Assembly: GCA_964353555.1 (NCBI GenBank)
Contig: CAYGWM010000042.1
Span: 1-32,172, forward strand
DNA: 32,172 nt
Direction of reading: 5' to 3'
DNA from: PR03 sp964353555
Lineage (GTDB): Bacteria > Myxococcota_A > UBA9160 > PR03
Of this stretch, positions 1 through 8,097 are shown one piece after another; positions within the stretch are counted from its first letter, which is position 1, and every line of letters begins with the position of its first letter. The notes beneath the pieces are model-generated. The model was given only the letters and a program-made list of their open reading frames with translations, was not told the DNA's origin and did no database searches. The position numbers and the translations under genes are program-made.

Positions 1-253
1 ATCTCGCGCCATTCCGCGCACTTCGTCGAGCACCCCGCGCGCACCGCACAATTTCTTCGCCTGCCGCGGTGATCCTCACGTTGCGGCGGTCGCGCTCGAA
101 GAGGCGCGCGTCCAGCAGCTCCTCGAGCTGGCGGATCTGCGCGCTCAAACCGGGCTGCGCCACATGACAAGAGCGTGCGGCGCGCAGAAGGGCGAATAAT
201 GAATTGGAACTCTCAGAAGAAAGCGGCCAGACTGCTTTCGCGCTTCGAACCAC
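1..253 (-). pseudogene. Degenerate OxyR-like LysR-family regulator fragment (runs off the window start)
   Basis: Read on the minus strand, about 190 down to 45 encodes a clear LysR helix-turn-helix core: RAARSCHVAQPGLSAQIRQL, then EELLDARLFERD and an ITAAGEEIV stretch. SCHV-Q-P-LS-QIR-LE is the OxyR pattern, and divergence from a catalase is the classic oxyR-kat layout. Two things are wrong. Near 31-45 the expected continuation (R-G-V-L-D-E-V-R) is in another frame, consistent with loss of two bases in a GCGCGC tract. The roughly 20 residues before RAARSCHV do not look like a LysR N-terminus, and only a GTG at 251-253 is available as a start. This may be a decayed regulator or two sequence errors near a contig end. 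The effector domain would lie beyond the window. Confidence 0.6.
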
Positions 254-274
254 GCACCTCGACTGGAGGAACCG

Positions 275-1735
275 ATGACCGACAAGCTTCGTGCGGAATC
301 CGGCGCGCCCGTCGCCGACAACCAGAACTCGCAGACCGCGGGTCCGCGCGGCCCGGTGCTGCTGCAGGACCAGCACCTGCTCGAGAAGCTCGCGCGCTTC
401 AATCGCGAGCGGATCCCCGAGCGCGTCGTCCATGCAGTCGGCTCCGGGGCGCATGGGTACCTCGAAGTGACAAACCCGGACGTCGCGCGCTGGACGCGAA
501 TGAAGGTGTTCGCGGCCAAGGCCAAGCGAACGCCGGTTTTCGCGCGCTTCTCGACGGTCGCAGGTTCGAAGGGTGCGCCCGACGCGGTGCGCGATCCGCG
601 CGGCTTCGCACTGAAATTCTACACCGAAGACGGAAACTGGGATCTCGCGGGCAACAACACGCCGATCTTCTTCATCCGCGATCCACTGAAGTTCCCCGAC
701 TTCATCCACAGCCAGAAGTACGATCCGTACACCAACGAGCAGGAGCCGGAGAACGTCTGGGACTTCTTCTCGCACAGCCCCGAGGCTACCCACCAGTTTA
801 CCTGGCTCTTCGGGGATCGCGGCATCCCGGCGACGTTGCGCAACATGGACGGCTTCGGCTCGCACACGTTCCAGTGGGTGAACGCCGCGGGCGAACGCTT
901 CTGGGTGAAGTTTCACTTCAAGACCGACCAGGGCATCCGTTGCCTCACCAGCGCGGAAGGAGCGCGCGTCTGCGGCGAGAACCCACAGCACCACCAGCAG
1001 GACCTGCGCAAGGCGATCGAGCGCGGCGAGTTCCCGTCGTGGACGCTGAAGGTGCAGGTGATGCCGGACGCCGACGCGGCGGGCTACCGCGTGAATCCGT
1101 TCGACGTCACCAAGGTGTGGCCGTACGCCGACTACCCGCTGATCGAGGTCGGGCGCCTGGTGCTCGACCGCAACCCGGACAACTACTTCGCCGAAGTCGA
1201 GCAGTCTGCGTTCGATCCGGGGCACTTCGTGCCGGGCATCGGTCCGTCGCCGGACAAGATGCTGCAGGGGCGCCTGTTCGCGTACGGCGATTCGCACCGC
1301 TATCGGCTCGGCGTGAATCACACGCGGCTGCCGATCAACGCACCGCAAGGCGTGCCCGGTGGCGCCACCAACTACGGCCGCGACGGCGCGATGCGCTTCG
1401 ATGGCAACCGCGGTCGCGCGAAGAACTACGAGCCCAACAGCTTCGAGGGCCCCGCACAGACCGGCGAGCCGCTCTACGCGGGACTCGAGTCGCACGCGGT
1501 CTCCGGTTCGTTCGCGCCGGAGCGGCATGCCGAGGACGACGACTTCGCGCAAGCCGGCGCGCTTTACCGGCTGATGCCCGAAGACGCACGCGAACGGCTG
1601 ATACGCAACATCGCCGGCAGCCTGGCGCAGGTCGCGCACGAGCAGATCGTGGCGCGCTCGATCGGGCATTTCCGCCATGCCGATCCAGAGTACGGCGCGC
1701 GTCTCGAGGCGGCGGTCAAGGAACGGCGGCGCTAG
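275..1735 (+). CDS. katA: Haem catalase, small-subunit type
   Basis: Monofunctional catalase converting hydrogen peroxide to water and oxygen, 486 aa, the usual length of small-subunit catalases. The distal His is H53 in ERVVHA, the distal Asn lies in AGNNTP (127-128), and the proximal haem-ligand Tyr is Y337 in RLFAYGDSHRYRLG. The ATG is preceded by GGAGG with good spacing. No signal peptide is visible, so it is probably cytoplasmic. The N-terminal 25 residues are hydrophilic and variable, as in the family. It is divergent from an OxyR-like fragment whose start would be only about 20 bases away, so peroxide-responsive control from the shared gap is likely if an intact OxyR exists elsewhere. 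The clade-3 assignment is from length and motif pattern, not a tree. Confidence 0.97.
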   Translation: MTDKLRAESGAPVADNQNSQTAGPRGPVLLQDQHLLEKLARFNRERIPERVVHAVGSGAHGYLEVTNPDVARWTRMKVFAAKAKRTPVFARFSTVAGSKGAPDAVRDPRGFALKFYTEDGNWDLAGNNTPIFFIRDPLKFPDFIHSQKYDPYTNEQEPENVWDFFSHSPEATHQFTWLFGDRGIPATLRNMDGFGSHTFQWVNAAGERFWVKFHFKTDQGIRCLTSAEGARVCGENPQHHQQDLRKAIERGEFPSWTLKVQVMPDADAAGYRVNPFDVTKVWPYADYPLIEVGRLVLDRNPDNYFAEVEQSAFDPGHFVPGIGPSPDKMLQGRLFAYGDSHRYRLGVNHTRLPINAPQGVPGGATNYGRDGAMRFDGNRGRAKNYEPNSFEGPAQTGEPLYAGLESHAVSGSFAPERHAEDDDFAQAGALYRLMPEDARERLIRNIAGSLAQVAHEQIVARSIGHFRHADPEYGARLEAAVKERRR

Positions 1736-1782
1736 CCCGCGAGCTACCCGTGGAGAGCGCGCCCCGATAAGCTGCTGCACGC

Positions 1783-1848
1783 ATGTGGACAGCGAAGCCG
1801 GACGCGCTCTTCTTCCACTTCGATCTGCGCATGCGCGCGGCGCGCTGA
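1783..1848 (+). other. Short ORF that may be the displaced N-terminus of the MFS transporter
   Basis: An ATG at 1783 opens 21 codons containing DALFFHFDLRMRAAR before a TGA at 1846-1848. The next reading frame continues as AEERVRLLFALIVYGFY into the transporter. Joined, the two pieces read like one natural cytoplasmic N-terminus leading into membrane segment 1. The frames differ by what a two-base loss in the GCGCGCGGCGCGC tract at about 1833-1845 would cause. The alternative is a short translated leader upstream of a GTG start. No good ribosome binding site precedes 1783. Confidence 0.35.
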
Positions 1849-1855
1849 GGAGCGC

Positions 1856-3076
1856 GTGCGGCTGCTCTTTGCGCTGATCGTCTACGGCTTCTACATCCAG
1901 GCGCTGGGCGGGCTCGCAGCGCCGTTCCTCGCCACCGAGTTCGCGCTCGACGACGCTGCGATCACCGCGATCGCGGGCTGGATCGCACTCGGCGCGTTTG
2001 GCACCGCTGCACTGACGCGCCTCGCGGATCGCCACGGCCGGCGGCGCGTGCTGATCTTCGCATTCGCCGGGATCCCGCCGCTCGCGCTGCTTTCGGCCCT
2101 CGCGACCGGTGTGCCGCTCTACGTGCTGCCGCAGATTGGCGTCAACGCGCTGCTCGGAACGCTCGTCACGGCGCTCGCGGTGGTCGTGGCGGAGCACAGT
2201 CCCGACGCCGGTCGCGCGTCGGGCCAGGCCTGGTTCGGCTTCTATGCGTCACTGGGCGGCGCGCTCGCGCTGATCATCGGGGCCGCGGTGCCGTTGCTAC
2301 CCGGCGGCTGGCGCGCGTTCTGGGGTCTCGCCGCGCTGCCCGTGCTCGCGATTCCGTTCGTGCGCGCGCGACTCGCCGAGACCGAGCGCTTCAACACCGC
2401 GCGCGATCACGGCCGCGTCGCCGCGACGCGCGCGCGCGACCTCTTCGGCGGCGCCTATCGCCGCCGTGCGATCGGCCTGCTCGCCGTCGCGCTGCTGAAG
2501 CCGGTCGCACTCACCGCCACGTCCACCTGGCCCTACTACCACATGGTGAAGACGCTCGGCCTCTCGTCCGCGACGGCGAGCCTCGTGTACTTCGTCGGCG
2601 GCGGCATCGGGCTGCTCGGCAACCCGCTCGGCGCGCGACTGACGAATCGCTGGGGACGAAGGCCGACCTCTCTGCTCGGCGTGACGCTAGCGGTCGCGAG
2701 TGGTGTCGCGTTCTACTACGTGCCGCCCGGCAGTGGAGCGCTGTCGCCACTGCCGATGCTGATCGCGCTGATGGCGGCGAACCAGATCTCGACGTCGATC
2801 TTCTCACTGGCCGATCGCTGCATCGACGCGGAACTCTTTCCGACCGCGCTGCGCACCACCTACCTCGGCGCCGCGCGCTTGATGAACGCCGCCGCCGGTG
2901 TCACCGCGATGTTCGGCTTGAGCGTGCTCGCCGCGCCTCTCGGCAGCCTCGGCAACGCGATCGCGGTGCTGTCCATCGCCTCGATGATCCCCGCGGTCGC
3001 AATCTTCCTCGCCGTCGTCCCCGAAACGCGCGGCCTCACGCTCGAGCACGCGTCGCTCGAAGACGACACCGGCTAG
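1856..3076 (+). CDS. Major facilitator superfamily transporter
   Basis: A 406-aa membrane protein with about 12 hydrophobic segments. The MFS motif A appears after segment 2 as LADRHGRRR, a second copy (LTNRWGRRPT) lies between the halves, and PETRG follows the last segment. These are typical of sugar-porter and metabolite:H+ symporter branches. Substrate is unknown; aromatic-acid or dicarboxylate uptake would suit the catabolic surroundings but is inference. The GTG start is taken because no other start is open in this frame, but GAGGAG sits only three bases upstream, which is tight. A 5' frameshift is possible (see 1783-1848). It ends 7 bases before the stop of the convergent amidohydrolase. 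Confidence 0.9.
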   Translation: MRLLFALIVYGFYIQALGGLAAPFLATEFALDDAAITAIAGWIALGAFGTAALTRLADRHGRRRVLIFAFAGIPPLALLSALATGVPLYVLPQIGVNALLGTLVTALAVVVAEHSPDAGRASGQAWFGFYASLGGALALIIGAAVPLLPGGWRAFWGLAALPVLAIPFVRARLAETERFNTARDHGRVAATRARDLFGGAYRRRAIGLLAVALLKPVALTATSTWPYYHMVKTLGLSSATASLVYFVGGGIGLLGNPLGARLTNRWGRRPTSLLGVTLAVASGVAFYYVPPGSGALSPLPMLIALMAANQISTSIFSLADRCIDAELFPTALRTTYLGAARLMNAAAGVTAMFGLSVLAAPLGSLGNAIAVLSIASMIPAVAIFLAVVPETRGLTLEHASLEDDTG

Positions 3077-3083
3077 CGCTCCG

Positions 3084-4388
3084 CTACCCATCCATCGCAC
3101 CCGCGAGCTGCTTCACGATCTGCGCCATCCGCACGACTTCGCCAGCGCCCATGCCCGGCGGCCGACCGCCGACGCCGCGGATCGGTGTCAGATCGACGTG
3201 CTTCGCCTGCGCGCGCAGCGCGCCCACCGTGCAGAGCTCGCGCGGGATCGTCGCGAACGGGTCGTAGCGAAAGATCCGCATCGCGTTCGAGTGGGTCATC
3301 TTGTCGACGTCGGGTTGCGGCAGATCGCGGAGCACCGGCCACAGCCGCTCGGGCGCCTCGGGCCACGTGGAATCGGAGTGCGGGTAGTCGCATTCCCAGG
3401 TGATCATGTCGATGCCGATCCGGTGTCGCAGTTCGACGCCGACCGGATCTTCGAAGAAGCAGGAGACGATCTGACGGCGGAACACGTCGCTCGGCTTCAG
3501 CGCGCCGAAGTGCTGGCCGGTCCACTGGTGGTGGTGTTCGTAGACGTAGTCGGCGCGGTCGAGGAAGTACGGCACCCAGCCGGTGCCGCCTTCGGACAGC
3601 ACGAAGGTGAGCGTCGGCCAGCGCCGCAGCGCCTTCGAGAACAGCAGATCCGCGGCGCAGGTCGCGATCGTCATCGGTGTCGCGAGGATCGAAGAATCGA
3701 TCGGCGTGTCCATCGATGGTGTCGGGATGCCGGTGCCGGTGCCGATGTGGATGCAGACCGCGACGCCCTCGTCGACGCACGCCTGCCAGATCGGATCCCA
3801 GTACGCATCATCGTGATAGCTCGGCACCTTCATGCTGACCGGATTCTCGGACAGTGAGATCGCGTAGCAGCCCTTGCGCGCGAGGCGGCGGACTTCTTCG
3901 GCCGCGAGCTTCGGATTCCACATCGGGATCATGCCGAGCGGAAGGAAACGACCCGGGTACGCGGCGCACCACTCGTCGACGTGCCAGTCGTTGTACGCCT
4001 GCGACACCGCCGCGGCGAGATCCTTGTCCTGCGCCTGCGCCCACAGACGGCCGCACAAGCCCGGGAACGACGAGAAGCACATCGAGCCGAGAACGCCGTT
4101 CACGTTCATGTCGTCGATGCGCGCGTGCACGTCGTAGCATCCCTTGCGCATCTGTCGGTACGACGTCGGCTCCATGCCGTATTCCTCGGGCACGCGACCG
4201 GCGACCGCGTTGAGGCCGATGTTGGGCAGCATGCGGCCCTCGAAGGTCCAGATGTCGTCGCCCTTCTTGTTCTGGATCACGCGGGGCGCGCGCGCCCTGT
4301 ATTGAACCGGGAGCGCCTGCGCGAAGATGTCCGGCGGCTCGACCACGTGATCGTCCACGCTCACCAGGATCAGGTCGTTCATCGCCAT
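3084..4388 (-). CDS. Amidohydrolase-2 family metal-dependent hydrolase/decarboxylase
   Basis: A 434-aa TIM-barrel protein of the ACMSD-like amidohydrolase family (Pfam Amidohydro_2), whose members hydrolyse or decarboxylate small acids with a divalent metal. Visible metal and active-site motifs are D12-x-H14 near the N-terminus, H214 in CIHIGTG, E266 in SEGGTGW, and D334 in WECDYPHSDS. The WVPYFLDRADYVYEHH region is typical of the family. Two in-frame starts exist, ATG-GCG-ATG; AGGAGG lies just upstream, and the second ATG (4380-4382) has the better spacing. The substrate is not identifiable. It is divergent from msrA, with a perfect palindrome in the 85-base gap. A second member of the family lies at 6755-7980. 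Confidence 0.92.
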   Translation of the reverse strand: MAMNDLILVSVDDHVVEPPDIFAQALPVQYRARAPRVIQNKKGDDIWTFEGRMLPNIGLNAVAGRVPEEYGMEPTSYRQMRKGCYDVHARIDDMNVNGVLGSMCFSSFPGLCGRLWAQAQDKDLAAAVSQAYNDWHVDEWCAAYPGRFLPLGMIPMWNPKLAAEEVRRLARKGCYAISLSENPVSMKVPSYHDDAYWDPIWQACVDEGVAVCIHIGTGTGIPTPSMDTPIDSSILATPMTIATCAADLLFSKALRRWPTLTFVLSEGGTGWVPYFLDRADYVYEHHHQWTGQHFGALKPSDVFRRQIVSCFFEDPVGVELRHRIGIDMITWECDYPHSDSTWPEAPERLWPVLRDLPQPDVDKMTHSNAMRIFRYDPFATIPRELCTVGALRAQAKHVDLTPIRGVGGRPPGMGAGEVVRMAQIVKQLAGAMDG

Positions 4389-4404
4389 GCGCCTCCTCCC
4401 AAAC

Positions 4405-4417
4405 TGACGGGCCGTCA
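4405..4417. promoter_or_regulatory. 13-bp palindrome, candidate operator
   Basis: TGACGG-G-CCGTCA is a perfect inverted repeat in the 85-base gap between the divergent amidohydrolase and msrA starts, flanked on the left by AAAC and followed on the right by AAC. It sits 16 bases upstream of the amidohydrolase start. Its size and symmetry suit a TetR- or GntR-type dimer site. No regulator gene is adjacent, so the binder is unknown. Confidence 0.5.
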
Positions 4418-4473
4418 AACTAGCCCAGTCGCGCCGTGTGCCAGCTAAGCTGCGCAAAAGAGGAGGCCCCTGC

Positions 4474-5121
4474 ATGGCGATCTTCGCAACCAAGCCCCGG
4501 CTGCCGCGACCCGAGCAAGCGCTACCCGGTCGCGCCGAGCGCGTGGCCGTCCCGCCCGAACACTTCGTGCTCGGAACGCCGCTCGTGCCGCCGTGGCCCG
4601 ACGGATTCGAGGACGCGGTGTTCGCGATGGGCTGCTTCTGGGGCGCCGAGCGCAAGTTCTGGACCGCGCCGGGCGTCTACTCGACGGCGGTCGGCTACGC
4701 GGGCGGCGCGACGCCGAACCCGAGCTATGGCGAAGTGTGCAGCGGCATGACCGGGCATACCGAAGTCGTGCGCGTGGTCTTCGATCCCGCGAAGACCAGC
4801 TACGCGGCGCTGCTGCGGATCTTCTGGGAAAACCACGACCCGACCCAGGGCATGCGCCAGGGCAACGACACCGGCACGCAGTACCGCTCGGCGATCTACG
4901 CGACGACGCCCGCGCAGCTGCAAGTGGCACGCGCATCGTGCGAGGCGTTCCAGAAAGAACTCGAGCGTGCTGGCTACGGCGCGATCACCACCGAGATCCG
5001 CGAAGCCCCGGAGTTCTTCTATGCCGAGGACTACCACCAGCAATACCTCGACAAGAATCCGGGCGGGTACTGCGGCATGGGCGGCACCGGCGTCGCCTGC
5101 GCGATTGGCGTAGACATCTGA
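4474..5121 (+). CDS. msrA: Peptide-methionine (S)-S-oxide reductase
   Basis: Reduces the S-epimer of methionine sulfoxide in proteins and free methionine. It is 215 aa, the long E. coli-like form. The catalytic Cys is C54 in GCFWGAER, followed by the family stretch VGYAGG, the Y-x-EVCSG-TGHTE region and DPTQ-RQGND-GTQYRS. Two recycling cysteines are present near the C-terminus, C200 and C209, in GYCGMGGTGVAC. The start at 4474 is chosen over an upstream GTG at 4438 because GAGGAGG lies eight bases before it. With the catalase it suggests an oxidative-stress emphasis at this end. No signal peptide is visible, so it is cytoplasmic. Confidence 0.97.
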   Translation: MAIFATKPRLPRPEQALPGRAERVAVPPEHFVLGTPLVPPWPDGFEDAVFAMGCFWGAERKFWTAPGVYSTAVGYAGGATPNPSYGEVCSGMTGHTEVVRVVFDPAKTSYAALLRIFWENHDPTQGMRQGNDTGTQYRSAIYATTPAQLQVARASCEAFQKELERAGYGAITTEIREAPEFFYAEDYHQQYLDKNPGGYCGMGGTGVACAIGVDI

Positions 5122-5126
5122 TCCAG

Positions 5127-5158
5127 CCGGCGAGTCTTCCTGTCCATGGAATCGCCGG
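5127..5158 (+). terminator. Stem-loop just after msrA
   Basis: CCGGCGA at 5127-5133 pairs perfectly with TCGCCGG at 5152-5158 across an 18-base loop, starting six bases after the msrA stop. No T-run follows, so it is at best a non-canonical terminator or an mRNA 3' stabilising hairpin. Confidence 0.35.
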
Positions 5159-5200
5159 TGTGAGCGTTCCGCTGCGTCGGTATGATCCGCCCCGCTCACA
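5159..5200 (+). promoter_or_regulatory. 8-bp inverted repeat around a TATGAT box, upstream of aldehyde dehydrogenase
   Basis: TGTGAGCG (5159-5166) and CGCTCACA (5193-5200) are exact inverted repeats 26 bases apart. Between them lies TATGAT at 5181-5186, a good match to a sigma-70 -10 box, 42 bases before the ATG at 5228. No convincing -35 is visible. The arrangement suits operator half-sites flanking a promoter, but a chance hairpin is possible. Confidence 0.35.
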
Positions 5201-5227
5201 CACAGCTTTTCCCAACTGGAGGTAGTC

Positions 5228-6679
5228 ATGATCGTTCGCGAAACGTTGTATATCGGCGGGAATCACCAGAAGCCGGCCAGCAGCGCGGTGTTCGACGTGA
5301 TCTCGCCGTTCACTGAAGAAGTGATCGCTCGCGTGCCCGAGGCGAGCCGCGCCGACGTCGATCGCGCCGTCGCCGCGGCGCGCCAGGCATTCGATTCCGG
5401 ACCGTGGCCGCGCACGACGCCTTCCGAGCGCGCCGACGTGCTCGACCGGCTGCTCGCGTCACTGCAAAAGCGCTCGGCCGAGATCGCGTCGACGATCAGC
5501 AGCGAGATGGGCTGCCCGATGAGCTTCTCGCACGCGGGCCAGGTCTTCGCGACCAACATGGTGCTCGACTTCTACGCAAAGCTCGCGCGCACCTTCGCGT
5601 TCGAAGAGAGTCGCCCGTCCTTCATCGGTTCGGCGCTGGTGCGTCAGGAACCGATCGGTGTCGCCGCGGCGATCGTGCCGTGGAACGTGCCGCTGTTCAC
5701 GATCATGCTGAAGCTCGCGCCCGCGCTCGCGGCTGGCTGCACGATCGTCGTGAAGCCGGCGCCCGAAACACCCCTCGACGCGTACATCCTCGCCGACGCG
5801 CTGGACGAAGCCGGCGTGCCGAAGGGCGTCGTCAGCATCCTGCCGGCCGGCCGCGAAGTCGGCGAGTACCTGGTGACGCATCCGGGCATCGACAAGGTCG
5901 GCTTCACCGGCAGCACCGCGGCGGGACGCCGCATCGCCGCCGCGTGCGGCGAGCGGCTGCGCCGGGTCACGCTGGAACTCGGCGGCAAGTCCGCTGCGAT
6001 CGTCTGCGACGACGCGAACCTCGACGCAGTGATTCCGCAGATCGTCGGCGCCGGCACGATGAACAACGGCCAGGCCTGCGTCGCGCAGACGCGCGTACTG
6101 CTGCCGCGCTCGCGCTACGCCGAGGGCGTCGAAGCGCTGGCGGCGGCGGTCGCGAAGCTGCGTGTCGGTGACCCGAGCGAGATGACCACCGAGATCGGTC
6201 CGCTGGTCGCCGATCGCCAGCGCGAACGCGTGCTCGGCTACATCGCGAAGGGCAAAGCGGAAGGCGCGCGTTGCGTCGTCGGCGGCGGCCGGCCGAAAGG
6301 CTTCGACCACGGTTGGTTCGTCGAGCCGACGCTCTTCGTCGATGTCGACAACCGAATGACGATCGCGCAGGAAGAGATCTTCGGTCCGGTGCTGGTCGCG
6401 ATCCCGTACGAAGACGACGCCGACGCGCTGCGCATCGCCAACGATTCCGAGTACGGCCTCTCGGGTTCGGTGTGGACGTCGGATCCCGCGCGCGGCCTCG
6501 ACATCGCGCGCGCGGTCCGCGCCGGCACGTACAACGTCAACTTCTTCATGATGGCGTTCACGAGTCCGTTCGGCGGCTTCAAGGCGTCGGGTCTCGGCCG
6601 AGAACTCGGACCCGAGGGACTGCGCGCATACCTCGAGGCGAAGACGATCTGCTTCGCGCCGGGCAGCGAGCCCGCGTAG
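5228..6679 (+). CDS. NAD(P)-dependent aldehyde dehydrogenase
   Basis: Oxidises an aldehyde to a carboxylic acid with NAD(P)+. The 483 aa match the ALDH superfamily. Residues seen: PWN with N153 (oxyanion), K176 in VVKPAPET (cofactor), GFTGST at 225-230, general-base E250 in LELGGKS, and nucleophile C284 in NNGQAC. The late EEIFGPV and SPFGGFKASGLGRE motifs are also present. GGAGG lies just upstream of the ATG. It is followed after 75 bases by an amidohydrolase on the same strand, probably one transcript. Substrate is unknown. A second ALDH (10063-11526) shares the overall plan but differs around the active site (GGQGC versus NNGQAC), so the two are paralogues rather than a recent duplication. 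Confidence 0.96.
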   Translation: MIVRETLYIGGNHQKPASSAVFDVISPFTEEVIARVPEASRADVDRAVAAARQAFDSGPWPRTTPSERADVLDRLLASLQKRSAEIASTISSEMGCPMSFSHAGQVFATNMVLDFYAKLARTFAFEESRPSFIGSALVRQEPIGVAAAIVPWNVPLFTIMLKLAPALAAGCTIVVKPAPETPLDAYILADALDEAGVPKGVVSILPAGREVGEYLVTHPGIDKVGFTGSTAAGRRIAAACGERLRRVTLELGGKSAAIVCDDANLDAVIPQIVGAGTMNNGQACVAQTRVLLPRSRYAEGVEALAAAVAKLRVGDPSEMTTEIGPLVADRQRERVLGYIAKGKAEGARCVVGGGRPKGFDHGWFVEPTLFVDVDNRMTIAQEEIFGPVLVAIPYEDDADALRIANDSEYGLSGSVWTSDPARGLDIARAVRAGTYNVNFFMMAFTSPFGGFKASGLGRELGPEGLRAYLEAKTICFAPGSEPA

Positions 6680-6754
6680 CGACGACGCGCGCAGGATCGC
6701 GGCGTTCCGTGATACCGTGGCAGCGCTTCGGCATGGGGCGAAGTGGAGGAACCG

Positions 6755-7980
6755 ATGTCGCTCACGATCGACGCCGACGCCCATGTGATCGAGGGCGTCG
6801 CCCTCGCCTCCGAGGCGCNNNNNNNNNNNNNNNNNNNNNNNNNNNNNNNNNNNNNNNNNNNNNNNNNNNNNNNNNNNNNNNNNNNNNNNNNNNNNNNNNN
6901 NNNNNNNNNNNNNNNNNNACGATCGACGCCGACGCCCATGTGATCGAGGGCGTCGCCCTCGCCTCCGAGGCGCTCTCGCGCTGGCCCGACAAGGTGAAGC
7001 TCGCGCGCACGCCCGAAGGCACGCCGGTCTTCACGATCGAGGGTCGCATCTACCCGGAGTCGGACGGCCCGGGCGCCGGCTGCCCGCCGCAACACGGCCT
7101 TTGCGAGAACGCCGACGACCCGCACTCGCCCGCCGGCGTCGTCGCCGACGCGGATCGCGAAGGCATCGACCAGATGGTGCTGTTCCCGAGCCTCGCGCTC
7201 GGCGTGCCTGGCTATCAGGACACTGCGTTCGCCGTTGGTTTCGCGCGGCTCTACAACCGCTTCATCGCCGACTTCTGCAACAAGGGCAACGGACGCCTGT
7301 TCGGAGCGGCCGTGTTGCCGCTGCAGGACGTCGACGCGTCGGTCGAAGTGCTGCGCGAGGCCAAGGAGGCGGGCCACGTCTGCGCGGTGATTCCGCCAGC
7401 CATGCGCTGGAAGAACCTCGATCACCCGGACTTCGACCGGCTCTACGCGGCGGCCGCCGATCTCGATCTCCCGCTCGGCGTGCACGGCGCACCGGGCGTC
7501 CACCTGCCGCAGATCGGCGTCGACCGCTTCACCAACTACATCCAGGTGCACTGCATCTCGTTCCCGTTCGATCAGATGACCGCGATGACCGCGCTGATTT
7601 CGGGCGGCGTCTTCGACCGCCATCCGCGCTTGCGCGTCGCGTTCCTCGAGGCCGGCGTCACGTGGGTGCCGTACTTCCTCGACCGCATGCACGAGCACTG
7701 GGAGAAGCGCGGCGACTGGATCGAGAACGGCTGGCAGCGCGACCCGCGCGAATACATCGCCGCCGGCAACGTATGGGTTTCGTGCGAGGCGGGCGAAACA
7801 CTGCTGCCCGCGGTCGTCGACGCGCTGGGCGGGGACTTCATCTTGTACGCCAGCGACTACCCGCACTGGGACAGCGATTTCCCCGACAGCGCGAAAACGC
7901 TGCGAGAGCGCGGTGACCTCGGTGCCGACGCCAAGGCGAAAATCCTGGGCGCGAACGCGAAGCGTCTCTTCGGGCTGTAG
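6755..7980 (+). CDS. Amidohydrolase-2 family protein, split only by an assembly gap
   Basis: As printed, the reading frame is broken by 100 N. Removing the N run and one copy of the flanking 55-base repeat (155 bases in all) restores a single frame of 356 aa from the ATG at 6755, with GGAGG upstream, to the stop at 7980. Family residues are then all present: D8-x-H10 at the N-terminus, H192 in VHGAPG, E247 in FLEAGVTW, and D316 in YASDYPHWDSDFP. The last two motifs are shared with the protein at 3084-4388, so they are paralogues. It is probably cotranscribed with the upstream aldehyde dehydrogenase. Substrate is unknown. It should not be annotated as a pseudogene. Confidence 0.9.
6764..6818 (+). 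repeat. Left copy of a 55-base assembly overlap
   Basis: These 55 bases, which encode the N-terminus of the amidohydrolase, are identical to 6919-6973 and end exactly at the N run. The pattern is that of two contigs overlapping by one k-mer that a scaffolder placed apart. Confidence 0.95.
6819..6918. other. Artificial 100-N scaffold gap
   Basis: Exactly 100 N, a default placeholder for unknown gap size. Because the flanks are the same 55 bases, the true gap is most likely negative (an overlap) and no sequence is missing. Confidence 0.95.
6919..6973 (+). repeat. Right copy of the 55-base assembly overlap
   Basis: Identical to 6764-6818. Merging the two copies restores the amidohydrolase reading frame, which supports an assembly artefact rather than a biological duplication. 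Confidence 0.95.
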
Positions 7981-8097
7981 AGGCTTGCGCATTGCGAAGC
8001 CAACCAGCGCGCGCGTTCCTCCAGACCCAGCTCGACGATCTGGAGGGAGAGTTCTACGAGCCCGACGAGCCGTACTCCCGCTGAGCTGCGTTCGCGC

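Noticed and set aside
175..1770. Long alternative reading frame over the catalase gene
   Set aside because: It is a frame shadow: Arg/Ala-rich and with no family motif, while the other frame encodes a complete catalase.
6700..6754. CTTCG/CGAAG hairpin upstream of the amidohydrolase
   Set aside because: A 5-bp stem is expected by chance in such sequence and no conservation can be tested here.
5459..6784. Long minus-strand frames opposite the aldehyde dehydrogenase and similar antisense frames elsewhere
   Set aside because: High GC leaves antisense frames open; compositions rich in Arg, Asp and Val without motifs or ribosome sites mark them as shadows.
6764..6973. Biological tandem duplication of the amidohydrolase N-terminus
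   Set aside because: Copies are exactly identical, abut a 100-N placeholder and restore one frame when merged, so an assembly overlap explains them better.
7981..8084. Short reading frame ending FLQTQLDDLEGEFYEPDEPYSR between the amidohydrolase and the DUF4105 gene
   Set aside because: Its acidic ending looks protein-like, but no ATG or GTG and no ribosome site precede it, only a TTG. Too little to call a gene.
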